DNA of 64,000 bases from Mycobacterium colombiense (lineage in GTDB: Bacteria; Actinomycetota; Actinomycetes; Mycobacteriales; Mycobacteriaceae). Below, piece after piece: positions 35,793 through 43,377 of the stretch (position 1 is its first letter; every line of letters begins with the position of its first letter). The notes under the pieces were generated by a model. It saw only the letters and a program-made list of their open reading frames with translations. It searched no databases and was not told where the DNA came from. The translations under genes were made by a program, and so were the position numbers. The stretch lies in contig NZ_LZSX01000081.1 of the NCBI RefSeq assembly GCF_001665835.1, positions 1-64,000 on the forward strand. The letters run 5' to 3'.

Positions 35793-36166
35793 CAGCTCTT
35801 CTCCTTCTTGGCGCCGTAACGGCTGCGAGCCTGCTTGCGGTTCTTGACACCCTGGGTGTCGAGCGAACCGCGGATGATCTTGTACCGGACACCGGGCAGG
35901 TCCTTCACACGACCACCGCGCACCAGCACCATCGAGTGCTCCTGCAGGTTGTGGCCCTCGCCGGGGATGTAGGCGGTGACCTCAACCTGGCTCGTCAGCT
36001 TCACGCGGGCGACCTTCCGAAGCGCCGAGTTCGGCTTCTTCGGGGTGGTGGTGTACACGCGGGTGCATACGCCACGGCGCTGCGGGCTGCCCTTCAGGGC
36101 CGCGGTCTTGACCTTGGCGACCTTGTCGCGGCGACCCTTGCGGACCAGCTGCTGAATGGTTGGCAT
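35792..36166 (-). CDS. rpsL: 30S ribosomal protein S12
   Basis: 124 residues, the first gene of the str operon. It lies in the decoding centre and is the main target of streptomycin-resistance mutations. The two key lysines are wild type: K43 in [11 protein letters not shown] and K88 in [10 protein letters not shown], so this allele predicts no S12-based streptomycin resistance. The 336-base upstream gap contains a good promoter (36373-36402) and a leader hairpin (36333-36353), giving a leader of about 200 bases. Confidence 0.98.
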
Positions 36167-36332
36167 CTACCGGCTTTCTGTGTTCGTGTTCGGCATACTT
36201 CTAGCGTTTTCAAGTCTGTGTACTGCAGTTATGTCCGGGCGCATCACCCCGCGTCCGGGTGTGTCGCATGCGCTGCGCACCGGACTTGGTCCGATGCTCC
36301 GTGGACACGCGAATTCGCCCGGCATTCACTCC

Positions 36333-36353
36333 CTTACGGTTAGGCGCCGTAAG
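36333..36353 (-). promoter_or_regulatory. Leader palindrome of the rpsL operon
   Basis: CTTACGG and CCGTAAG pair exactly across a 7-base loop, beginning about 13 bases after the predicted transcription start of rpsL. It could be an RNA hairpin acting on the leader or a protein-binding site. Confidence 0.45.
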
Positions 36354-36372
36354 CCGCCAGGCACGAGGGACC

Positions 36373-36402
36373 ACAATACCCGCCGCCGGTCTCGCAGGTC
36401 AA
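36373..36402 (-). promoter_or_regulatory. rpsL (str operon) promoter
   Basis: On the minus strand TTGACC (36397-36402) and TATTGT (36373-36378) are separated by 18 bases, a strong SigA-type promoter. The start of transcription would be near 36366. Confidence 0.65.
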
Positions 36403-36502
36403 AGCGACGTCGGCGCCGGCCGGGGGCTGGGGGCCGCCACCATGGGACTAGTGGCGATCGCAAGCGCGGCGGAGCCGGGCGCAGCGGGTCGCCATCATTG
36501 AA

Positions 36503-37147
36503 CTAGTAGCGTGCGCCATCGGCGGCGGTGCGCCTTTCCAGGCCGGCCGCCAGCCGCAGCACCATGTCGGAGAACAGCGCGTCGGTGTCGATCTCGTCCA
36601 TCACACCCGTCATCTCCAGCAAAACAAAGCCGTGCAGGGCGGACCAGAACTCCAGCGACGCGTGGAAGGCCGCCTCGCCGTCCAGACCGTAGGAGGACAG
36701 TACGGCGATCACCGGGGCGGCCGCGCCGCGGGTCGCGGCGGTGTACTCGGGATCGTCACCGCCGAACGGCATCCGGGTGAAGGCCGAGTAGCGGCCCGGG
36801 TGGTGGTGGGCGTAGCTGCGGTAGGCACCGGCCATCACCAGCACCGCGTCGTCGCGGGCGCGGCCCTGGCCGACCCGGTTGAGCATCGTGATGATGTCGT
36901 CGATGACGCGGATCCGCACCGCGCGCCGCAGGTCCTCCAGGCTGTCGACGTGGTTGTACAGCGACGGCCCCTTGGTGCCCAACTGCAAGGCCAGCGCATT
37001 GATGGTCAGCGCGTCCCAGCCCTCGCGGTCCAGGAACGTCAAGGCGCCGTCGATGATCCCGTCCCGGCTGAGCTTGGCCGGACGGGAGGCGGGCCGCCCC
37101 GCGCGCTGGCGCCCGACCGCCGACGGCGGATCCGGTGGAGCTGCCAT
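36503..37147 (-). CDS. TetR-family regulator with WHG-type C-terminal domain
   Basis: A 214-residue regulator. The helix-turn-helix lies in IIDGALTFLDREGWDALTIN then ALALQLGTKGPSLYNHVDSL; the C-terminal domain carries FWSALHGFVLLEMTGVMDE, seen in TetR proteins with the WHG domain. It is the positional counterpart of M. tuberculosis Rv0681. It is divergent from two DUF3060 genes, and GTTAACTA-N7-TAGTTGAC at 37181-37203, 34 bases before its start, is a likely operator, so it may control itself and those genes. The ligand is unknown. Its stop lies about 100 bases upstream of the rpsL promoter. Confidence 0.9.
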   Translation of the reverse strand: MAAPPDPPSAVGRQRAGRPASRPAKLSRDGIIDGALTFLDREGWDALTINALALQLGTKGPSLYNHVDSLEDLRRAVRIRVIDDIITMLNRVGQGRARDDAVLVMAGAYRSYAHHHPGRYSAFTRMPFGGDDPEYTAATRGAAAPVIAVLSSYGLDGEAAFHASLEFWSALHGFVLLEMTGVMDEIDTDALFSDMVLRLAAGLERRTAADGARY

Positions 37148-37180
37148 GGCGTCGCCCTTCGATTGCGTGAACGGGTTGCG

Positions 37181-37203
37181 GTTAACTAATGACTCTAGTT
37201 GAC
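37181..37203. promoter_or_regulatory. Candidate operator of the adjacent TetR regulator
   Basis: GTTAACTA and TAGTTGAC form an inverted repeat with 7 of 8 matching pairs across seven bases. It lies in the 196-base divergent gap between the TetR gene (start 37147) and the DUF3060 gene (start 37344). Confidence 0.55.
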
Positions 37204-37343
37204 GCCAGTTCAGAGATTAATCTCCCGGAGGCGATATGCGCGCCCGGCAACGGAAAATAAAGTCTGCCATCGGGCAGGCAAATGCACGTAATGTCATGCT
37301 TGCCTCGTTTCGAGCAGCCGACCCGTCCAAAAGGGGGCCCGCA

Positions 37344-37721
37344 GTGAAGTGGACTACGGTCGCCGGGTCACTGGCCACCTGTCTCATCGCCGTGGTCGCC
37401 GGCGTCGCCGCCCCACCGTGGGTCGCGCAGGCCAAGAACGGCGACACCCACGTCATCGGGCAGGACATCGAGCAGACGATCGACTGCAACGACGCCACGC
37501 TGATGGTCAACGGCAGCGGCATCACCGTCACCGCGCTCGGCAACTGCTACGCCGTGACGGTGATGGGCTCGTCGAACACCGTCGTCGCCGACTCGGTGTC
37601 GCACGACATCACCGTGTACGGCTACAACCAGACGGTGTTCTACAAGAGTGGTCAGCCCGCCCTGTGGGACCGCGGCCGCGAACTGGGCATGACCAACCGG
37701 CTCCAGCAGGTGCCGGCCTAA
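37344..37721 (+). CDS. Secreted DUF3060 protein
   Basis: A 125-residue protein from a GTG start (KWTTVAGSLATCLIAVVAGV) with AAGGGG upstream. A signal peptide appears to end near APPWVAQA. The mature part is a DUF3060 beta-repeat domain (QTIDCNDATLMVNGSGITVT and GSSNTVVADSVSHDITVYGY), with NxxT/N-rich turns like a short beta-helix. It matches M. tuberculosis Rv0680c in position and length. No enzyme motif is seen. It is followed 45 bases later by a lipoprotein of the same domain family, so the pair probably act together at the cell envelope. Confidence 0.85.
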   Translation: MKWTTVAGSLATCLIAVVAGVAAPPWVAQAKNGDTHVIGQDIEQTIDCNDATLMVNGSGITVTALGNCYAVTVMGSSNTVVADSVSHDITVYGYNQTVFYKSGQPALWDRGRELGMTNRLQQVPA

Positions 37722-37766
37722 ACCGCGGCAGCACAACATCATCCGATCGAGGGGAATCGAGGAACT

Positions 37767-38252
37767 ATGCCCGCCTACATCCGTGACCGCTCGCTGCGCC
37801 TGGCCGTGCTCGCAATGACACCGGCCGCCGCCGCCCTGGTGCTGGCCGGCTGCAGTTCGACGGCCAACCCGCCGGCGGGGTCCTCGACGACCACCACGAA
37901 GAGCAGCGCGACGACCAGCGCGGGCGCCGCGCCGACGACGGGATCGGGCGGGGCGAGCACCACCGCGTCCATCGAGATCGGCAACACGATCAACTACGGG
38001 TCGATGGGCACCACCGCCACCCTGGACTGCGCCAGCGGCAAGTCGCTGAACGTCGGCGGCTCGGACAACAACCTGACCATCACCGGCACGTGCGAGACGG
38101 CCACCGTGAGCGGCACCAACAACAAGATCACGTTCGACAAGGTGAACACGCGCATCACCGTGCTGGGGATGAACAACACCATCACCTACAAGGACGGTGA
38201 CCCCAAGGTGGACAAGATCGGCCAGAGCAACACGATCAACAAGGGCAGCTGA
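37767..38252 (+). CDS. DUF3060 lipoprotein
   Basis: 161 residues. The signal peptide ends in lipobox LVLAGC (C29), so it is a membrane-anchored lipoprotein. A Ser/Thr/Gly-rich linker (about residues 30-66) precedes a DUF3060 domain with regularly spaced turns (LNVGGSDNNLTITGTCETA and ITVLGMNNTITYKDGD). It corresponds to M. tuberculosis Rv0679c. GAGGAACT precedes the ATG. It is encoded directly downstream of the other DUF3060 gene and shares its probable TetR control. Function unknown. Confidence 0.88.
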   Translation: MPAYIRDRSLRLAVLAMTPAAAALVLAGCSSTANPPAGSSTTTTKSSATTSAGAAPTTGSGGASTTASIEIGNTINYGSMGTTATLDCASGKSLNVGGSDNNLTITGTCETATVSGTNNKITFDKVNTRITVLGMNNTITYKDGDPKVDKIGQSNTINKGS

Positions 38253-38270
38253 CCGGTAGTCGTTCGCCGG

Positions 38271-38303
38271 CACGGGTTTTCGCCTATGCGAAGACCGCCC
38301 GTG
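38271..38303 (+). terminator. Terminator-like two-tier hairpin
   Basis: CACGGG / CCCGTG encloses TTCGC-CTAT-GCGAA, 18 bases after the DUF3060 lipoprotein stop. There is no T-tract. It probably ends the DUF3060 transcript before the DUF732 gene. Confidence 0.5.
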
Positions 38304-38497
38304 TGGAGTCTTCAACATCTGCCGCGCAGTGTTGCCCCTGCGCCATAACCATTTTCATACCCACCTAGATCACACCGGGCAGCCGATGCCTCCGCTTCTG
38401 CAGCCGCCGCCGGTGTTTGACCTGCGTACCGTCCCCGCTCGAGATGCCGCGTGCAGGGCCGGGGCATATGATCGTTCCGGTAGAACGGAATCCAGCC

Positions 38498-39241
38498 ATG
38501 TTCAGCACTAACCACGCCAGGGCGCTGGTTACGGCCATCGTGGTATTGACCGGTGTCGTCATGCTGCCCCACGGCGCGGCGGCGGCCGACCCCAACCCCG
38601 ACGACCAGTTTGTGGCGCTGCTCGACCAGAAGGAAATCCCAGCGCTCGAGAACGTGCCGAGCCTCATCTCCACCGCCCACAGGATTTGTCGCCAACTCGA
38701 TGGCGGCATGCCGGTGAACGGGGTAGTCGACGACATGAAAGAACGGGCGTTCAATGCCAATTCGGGCGGCGGCCCCTACCCTCCCGACCGTGTCATGCGC
38801 ACCGTTGCCCGATTCATCTCTGCCGCGGTCGAGGCCTACTGTCCGAACAACCAAGCGAAGATCGCTTCCATCTCGGCCATGGCGAATCCCGCGCCCGGAT
38901 CGGACGAACCGTCGCGGGCCGCCACGTCGAACACGCACCACGCCGCCTTGCAGGTGACCAACGTTGCGCCCGCGTCGGGACCGTTTGCCCTGGGAGAAAC
39001 CGCCCAGCCGGAACCACCGCAACTTCCGCCACCGCCGCCGCCGACGGCCCAGGTCTTGACGCCACCCCGGCCGGTCGCGATACCGCCCCCGCGGCAACAA
39101 CCGCCACCGCCTCAGCAGGGGCCGCAACAGGAGCCGCCGGCCGCTCCTGCGCCGGGGAGCCCTCCCGGCAGTGGAAGCGGTGGCGGCGATGATCCGGAGT
39201 CACCCCCCACACCGCCCGGTAGGGTGAGGCTCGCACCGTAA
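38498..39241 (+). CDS. Secreted DUF732 protein with Pro-rich tail
   Basis: 247 residues. The ATG at 38498 gives a clear signal peptide (ALVTAIVVLTGVVMLPHGAA) with cleavage near AAA-ADPNPDD; another ATG ten codons earlier is possible. Residues 30-125 form a DUF732 domain (DQFVALLDQKEIPALENVPS; cysteines in HRICRQLD and EAYCPNNQ probably form a disulfide). The last 90 residues are Pro/Gln/Gly-rich with a polyproline run. DUF732 proteins are common secreted mycobacterial proteins of unknown role. It sits where M. tuberculosis has Rv0678-mmpS5-mmpL5. Confidence 0.85.
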   Translation: MFSTNHARALVTAIVVLTGVVMLPHGAAAADPNPDDQFVALLDQKEIPALENVPSLISTAHRICRQLDGGMPVNGVVDDMKERAFNANSGGGPYPPDRVMRTVARFISAAVEAYCPNNQAKIASISAMANPAPGSDEPSRAATSNTHHAALQVTNVAPASGPFALGETAQPEPPQLPPPPPPTAQVLTPPRPVAIPPPRQQPPPPQQGPQQEPPAAPAPGSPPGSGSGGGDDPESPPTPPGRVRLAP

Positions 39242-39256
39242 GACGCCGGGCGTCGG

Positions 39257-40024
39257 CTAGCCGGCCGGCGCCCCGTGCCGTCCCGCGCCCGCCGCGAAGC
39301 GCCCCGCCCCTTCGTTCGCCTCCGCGGCCACCCGCGAGATGCTGGCGAATTCGAAGTCGATCGCGTCGGATTCGGTTGCGCCCCACTGGTTTAGCGCCGA
39401 GAGCCGGTCGGAGCGCAGGCACTGCTGCGGCAGCGCCGCCAGCTGCGCCGCCAATTCCTCGGCGGCCTGGCGCGACTGCCCCTTGGGCACAACCCGATTC
39501 GCCAATCCGATGGCCAGGGCTTCGTCGGCGGCCACCGCGCGGCCGGTGAGAATCATGTCCATCGCGCGGCTGTGCCCGATCAGCCGGGGCAGCCGGACGG
39601 TGCCGCCGTCGATCAGGGGGACGCCCCAGCGCCGGCAGAACACGCCGAACGCGGCGTCCTCCTCGGCCACCCGCAGGTCACACCAGATGGCCAGTTCCAG
39701 GCCACCGGCGACGGCGTAGCCGCTGACCGCGGCGATGACGGGCTTGGACAGCACCATCCGCGTCGGGCCCATCGGGCCCGGGCCGGTGCGGTGCACGGCG
39801 TTGGCGTCGGGTGTGCCGAAGGCCTTCAAATCGGCTCCGGCGCAGAAGGTTCCGTTGTCGCCCCACAGCACGGCCACCGACGCGGTGTCGTCGCGGTCGA
39901 ACTCCTCGAAAGCCGAATACAGCGCGGCGGCCGTCGGTCCGTTGACCGCGTTGCGGGCCGCCGGCCGGTTGATGATCACCGTGGTCACCGGGCCGTTGCG
40001 CTCGATCCGCACCGGTTCACTCAT
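39257..40024 (-). CDS. echA5: Enoyl-CoA hydratase/isomerase family protein
   Basis: A 255-residue crotonase-fold protein matching M. tuberculosis EchA5 by position. The oxyanion-hole segments are present (FCAGADLKAFG and SGYAVAGGLELAIWCDLRVA). Of the two glutamates used by classical hydratases, the first is kept (GGLE) but the second position, 20 residues on, is a cysteine (AAFGVFCRRWG). It may therefore not be a simple hydratase; isomerase or thioesterase-like chemistry is possible. The ATG overlaps the paaX stop by four bases, making it the last gene of the fadE8-echA4-paaX-echA5 operon. Confidence 0.9.
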   Translation of the reverse strand: MSEPVRIERNGPVTTVIINRPAARNAVNGPTAAALYSAFEEFDRDDTASVAVLWGDNGTFCAGADLKAFGTPDANAVHRTGPGPMGPTRMVLSKPVIAAVSGYAVAGGLELAIWCDLRVAEEDAAFGVFCRRWGVPLIDGGTVRLPRLIGHSRAMDMILTGRAVAADEALAIGLANRVVPKGQSRQAAEELAAQLAALPQQCLRSDRLSALNQWGATESDAIDFEFASISRVAAEANEGAGRFAAGAGRHGAPAG

Positions 40025-40740
40025 GTCGCCTCCGCAAATAGTGGTTCGCGCCGCCGCAGCAGCTCAGCGGCAAAGTCGTGGTAGGCCGCCCGCAACCGGG
40101 CGCCGGGCCAGTCGGCCGGCAGCAGCTCGTCGGGCAGCACGGGGTCGGTCAGCAGGTGGCGCACCGTCGCCGCGGCCACCAGAAAACGGCCGGGAATGTC
40201 TGGCGCGGCGGCCATCTCGTCGAGCAGCTGATGGCCGGTCTGGGCCCAGGCGGGCAGGTCCCACAGCTGCGCGGCCAGCTCGGCGGGGTCGTCGTCGCGT
40301 GCCCGCAGCACCCTCGCCTGGGCGGTGATCTCGGGGCCGGGCTCCGCCTCGATGTTGTCGGGCCGCATCCACACCCCTTCGCGGAGCTCACCGAAGCGCT
40401 TGTCGTGCAAGGTGGTTCGCAGCGTCGCGCGGGTGCGCGCGTCATTTCCGACGCTGGTCACGATCAGCGTGACCCACTCGCCGCTCCAGGGCTGCACCCT
40501 CGGGTCGATGGCGTCGTCCTGGCGCTTCTGCCGGGTCAGCAGGCGATCGGAGAGCCGGTAGCCGTCGGCGGAGCGGATCAGGTCGCCGGCACCGACCATG
40601 CGGGTCAGCGCCACCCGCAGCGTCGACTCCTTGATGCCGAAATCCGAGGTGAGCCTGACCAGTTCGCTGGCCCGGGCGTGCGCGGGGTGGGCGCCGAGCA
40701 GCACGCTGAGCACCACCGACCGCGCTGTCATGTCCGGCAT
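40021..40740 (-). CDS. paaX: PaaX-family transcriptional regulator
   Basis: A 239-residue regulator with an N-terminal winged-helix (RASELVRLTSDFGIKESTLR then VALTRMVGAGDLIRSADGYR) and the PaaX central and C-terminal domains (WSGEWVTLIVTSVGNDARTR; GRFLVAAATVRHLLTDPVLP). PaaX of E. coli represses phenylacetate genes and is released by phenylacetyl-CoA. Here it lies between two enoyl-CoA hydratase-type genes downstream of fadE8, so an acyl-CoA ligand and autoregulation of this operon are plausible. CGGAG lies seven bases before the ATG, overlapping the end of echA4. It matches M. tuberculosis Rv0674. Confidence 0.88.
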   Translation of the reverse strand: MPDMTARSVVLSVLLGAHPAHARASELVRLTSDFGIKESTLRVALTRMVGAGDLIRSADGYRLSDRLLTRQKRQDDAIDPRVQPWSGEWVTLIVTSVGNDARTRATLRTTLHDKRFGELREGVWMRPDNIEAEPGPEITAQARVLRARDDDPAELAAQLWDLPAWAQTGHQLLDEMAAAPDIPGRFLVAAATVRHLLTDPVLPDELLPADWPGARLRAAYHDFAAELLRRREPLFAEAT

Positions 40741-40742
40741 GG

Positions 40743-41681
40743 CTACACTCCGGACGCGCGGCGGCCGTGGTCGCCGAACGGTTCGTCGCGGTGCCGCACC
40801 GCCTCGCGGAATCCGTGCTCGACGGCGTCCGCGACGAAGGCGTGCCCCTCGGGCGTATGCCGGGCGACACCGTCGAACACCGTGCTGACCATCCGGCTGG
40901 TCGCCACCCCCTGTTGCAGCAGAGCGGAATTCAGCGCGAGCTTGACCATGATCAGCTGGTTGACCGGCACCGCGGCGATCCGCTCGACCAGCCGCTCGGT
41001 GCGTTCGTCGAGGTCCGCCGGATCCGGCGCCTCGACCGCCCAACCCCACTCGGCGGCCTGCGCCCCGGTGATGCAATCACCGGTGAACAACAGTCTTTTC
41101 GCGCGCTGATCGCCGAGGCGGTGCGCCCACAGGCCGGCCGCCGGGACGCCCCACACCCGGGTCGGCGGATAGCCGATCTTGGCGTCGGCGGCGGCGACCA
41201 CCTGGTCGGCGTGCAGCGCGATGTCGGTGCCGCCGGCCACGCAATAGCCGTGGATCTTGACCACCGTCGGCTTGTCGGCGTGCATCAGGCTGGAGAAGCC
41301 CCGCACGAAGCGACTCATCATCTGATAGTCGATCATCGGATCCCACGGCTGATCGGCCAAATGGTTGACCGCCTGGGTCTTTCCGTCCAGCACGGTGCCC
41401 TGGTACGCGCCGGTGCCGCCGGCCGAGCCGGTGCGATCGGCGTAGGCACTCAGGTCGAAGCCCGCGCAGAAGCCCTCGCCGCGACCGGACACCAAGATGA
41501 CGTGCACGTTCGGGTCGAGGTCGGCGCGCTCCACCAACGCCGAGAGTTCCAGCGGGGTGTCCGCGACGATCGCGTTGCCCTTGTCCGGCCGGTTGAACGT
41601 GATGCGCGCGACCCGATCGGTGACCTCGTAGGTCATCGTTTTGAGGTTGTCGAAGTCGACCGGCCTGATCGCGTGAGTCAT
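40743..41681 (-). CDS. echA4: Enoyl-CoA hydratase/isomerase family protein
   Basis: 312 residues, the length of M. tuberculosis EchA4. The oxyanion-hole segments are present (FCAGFDLSAYADR and HGYCVAGGTDIALHADQVVA). The residues aligned with the two catalytic glutamates of rat enoyl-CoA hydratase appear to be Asp (GGTD) and Pro (GYPPT), so classical hydration is doubtful. A C-terminal helical extension (LALNSALLQQGVATSRMVST) is typical of this subgroup. It starts eight bases after fadE8 and two bases before paaX. Confidence 0.9.
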   Translation of the reverse strand: MTHAIRPVDFDNLKTMTYEVTDRVARITFNRPDKGNAIVADTPLELSALVERADLDPNVHVILVSGRGEGFCAGFDLSAYADRTGSAGGTGAYQGTVLDGKTQAVNHLADQPWDPMIDYQMMSRFVRGFSSLMHADKPTVVKIHGYCVAGGTDIALHADQVVAAADAKIGYPPTRVWGVPAAGLWAHRLGDQRAKRLLFTGDCITGAQAAEWGWAVEAPDPADLDERTERLVERIAAVPVNQLIMVKLALNSALLQQGVATSRMVSTVFDGVARHTPEGHAFVADAVEHGFREAVRHRDEPFGDHGRRASGV

Positions 41682-41689
41682 ATTGTGGC

Positions 41690-43318
41690 TCAGCCCTTTA
41701 CCAGCGCCCGCTCCAGGATCGGTGCGAGGTCGAGCCCGTCGGGCATGGTGCCGAAGGCACCGCCCCACCGGCGGTCGAGGCGGGTGGTGAGGAATGCCTC
41801 GGCGACGGCCGGGTGGCCGTGCCGCACCAGCAGCGAGCCCTGCAGCGCCAGGCAGATGTCTTCGGCCACCTTGCGGCCGCGGTACTGAATGGTCTCCAGG
41901 TCGCCCAGCTGATCGCGCAGCCGCGCAACGTGGTTGGCCAGGCGCGGGTCCTGACCCGCGCCGTCGGCGAGCTCGTCGAACAGCACCTCGACGCACTCGG
42001 GACGAGTTGCCATGGCGCGCAACGTGTCCAGCGCGCTGACGTTGCCCGAGCCCTCCCAGATGCCCATCAGCGGCGCCTCGCGGTACAGCCGCGGCATGCC
42101 GGAGTCCTCGACATAGCCGTTGCCGCCCAGGCATTCCAGCGCCTCGGCGGCGTGCGGCGTGGCGCGCTTGCACACCCAGTACTTGCTGGCCGCCAGGCCG
42201 ATGCGGCGCAGCAGCGCTTCCCGCTGGTCGCCGCGCACGGCCTTGTCGGTGGCGCCGGCCATCCGCATCGCGACCATGGTGGCCGCCTCCGCCTCGACGG
42301 CCAGGTCGGCCAGCACGTTGCGCATCAGCGGTTGGTCGATCAGGTAGGCGCCGAAGGCCTTTCGGTGCTGGGCGTGGTAGATCGCCCGGGTAAGACCGGT
42401 GCGCATGCTGGTGGCGCTGCCCAGCGTGCAATCCAGCCGGGTGAGGTTGACCATCTCGATGATGGTGGGCACGCCGCGCCCTTCCTCCCCCACCAGCCAC
42501 GCGATCGCGCCGTCGTATTCGACCTCACTGGACGCGTTGGCGTGGTTGCCGAGCTTGTCCTTGAGGCGCTGCAGGAACATTCGGTTGCGGGCGCCGTCGG
42601 GCAGGACCCTGGGCAGCATGAAGCAGGACAGCCCGCCCGGCGCCTGCGCCAGCACCAGGAAGATGTCGCACATCGGCGCCGAGGTGAACCACTTGTGACC
42701 GGTCAGGCGATAGGTGCCGTCGGCGTTGGGGGTCGCCTCGGTGGTGCCGGCGCGCACGTCGGAGCCGCCCTGCTTCTCGGTCATCGACATGCCCGCGGTG
42801 ATGCCCGGCTTGGTGGTGGCCACCCTGAGCTCGGGGTCGTATTCGCGGCTGGTCAGCAGCGGCTCGTACACCTTGGCCAGCTCGGGGTTGAAGCGCAGCG
42901 CCGGAACGACGGCGTACGTCATCGAGATCGGGCAGATGTGGCCCGGCTCGACCGTCCACACCGACGTTTTGGCGGCGCGGACGACGTGGGAACCCGGGCG
43001 TTCGTCGGCCCAGGGCGCGGCGTGCATGCCGTGGGCGACCGCAGCGCGCATCAGTTCGTGATAGGCGGGGTCGTATTCGACCTCGTCGACGCGGTGACCG
43101 TTGCGGTCGTGGGTGTGCAGGACGGGCCGGTTGCGGTCGGCGAGCTCGCCCCACCGCTGCGCCTGGTGGGTGGCCGACAGCGCGCCCACCTCGTTCACCT
43201 CGTCCAGGCCCCACTGCCCGCCCTCGCGGATCAGGGCCTCGATGAGCACCGCGGAGCCGGCGGGGTTGTGGTTTTCCAGGGGCGGGACCTGGTTGGTGAC
43301 GACATGGGTGTCCGACAT
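41690..43318 (-). CDS. fadE8: Acyl-CoA dehydrogenase, AidB-like (FadE8)
   Basis: A 542-residue flavoprotein of the AidB subgroup of acyl-CoA dehydrogenases, with the length of M. tuberculosis FadE8. FAD/substrate segments include GMSMTEKQGGSDVRAGTTEA, LTGHKWFTSAPMCDIFLVLA, and the C-terminal AAEALECLGGNGYVEDSGMP then RLYREAPLMGIWEGSGNV. AidB-like members can be dehydrogenases of unusual substrates or DNA-protective proteins. Placement with two EchA-like genes and PaaX favours acyl-CoA catabolism. A promoter (TTGTGC, 16 bases, TAACAT) puts the transcription start at or within a base or two of the ATG, so the mRNA is probably leaderless. Unlike M. tuberculosis, no lpqP lies between it and the endonuclease gene. 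Confidence 0.93.
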   Translation of the reverse strand: MSDTHVVTNQVPPLENHNPAGSAVLIEALIREGGQWGLDEVNEVGALSATHQAQRWGELADRNRPVLHTHDRNGHRVDEVEYDPAYHELMRAAVAHGMHAAPWADERPGSHVVRAAKTSVWTVEPGHICPISMTYAVVPALRFNPELAKVYEPLLTSREYDPELRVATTKPGITAGMSMTEKQGGSDVRAGTTEATPNADGTYRLTGHKWFTSAPMCDIFLVLAQAPGGLSCFMLPRVLPDGARNRMFLQRLKDKLGNHANASSEVEYDGAIAWLVGEEGRGVPTIIEMVNLTRLDCTLGSATSMRTGLTRAIYHAQHRKAFGAYLIDQPLMRNVLADLAVEAEAATMVAMRMAGATDKAVRGDQREALLRRIGLAASKYWVCKRATPHAAEALECLGGNGYVEDSGMPRLYREAPLMGIWEGSGNVSALDTLRAMATRPECVEVLFDELADGAGQDPRLANHVARLRDQLGDLETIQYRGRKVAEDICLALQGSLLVRHGHPAVAEAFLTTRLDRRWGGAFGTMPDGLDLAPILERALVKG

Positions 43319-43324
43319 GCCACC

Positions 43325-43363
43325 ATGTTACATTTTCTCGACAGTTGCACAAGAGGTGTAACA
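43325..43363 (-). promoter_or_regulatory. Leaderless fadE8 promoter flanked by an exact inverted repeat
   Basis: TTGTGC (43347-43352) and TAACAT (43325-43330) are 16 bases apart, and the predicted start falls on the fadE8 ATG. Exact 7-bp arms TGTTACA (43326-43332) and TGTAACA (43357-43363) bracket the promoter, a good site for a repressor, possibly PaaX from the same operon. Confidence 0.6.
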
Positions 43364-43377
43364 GCCGGGCCGGGCGG

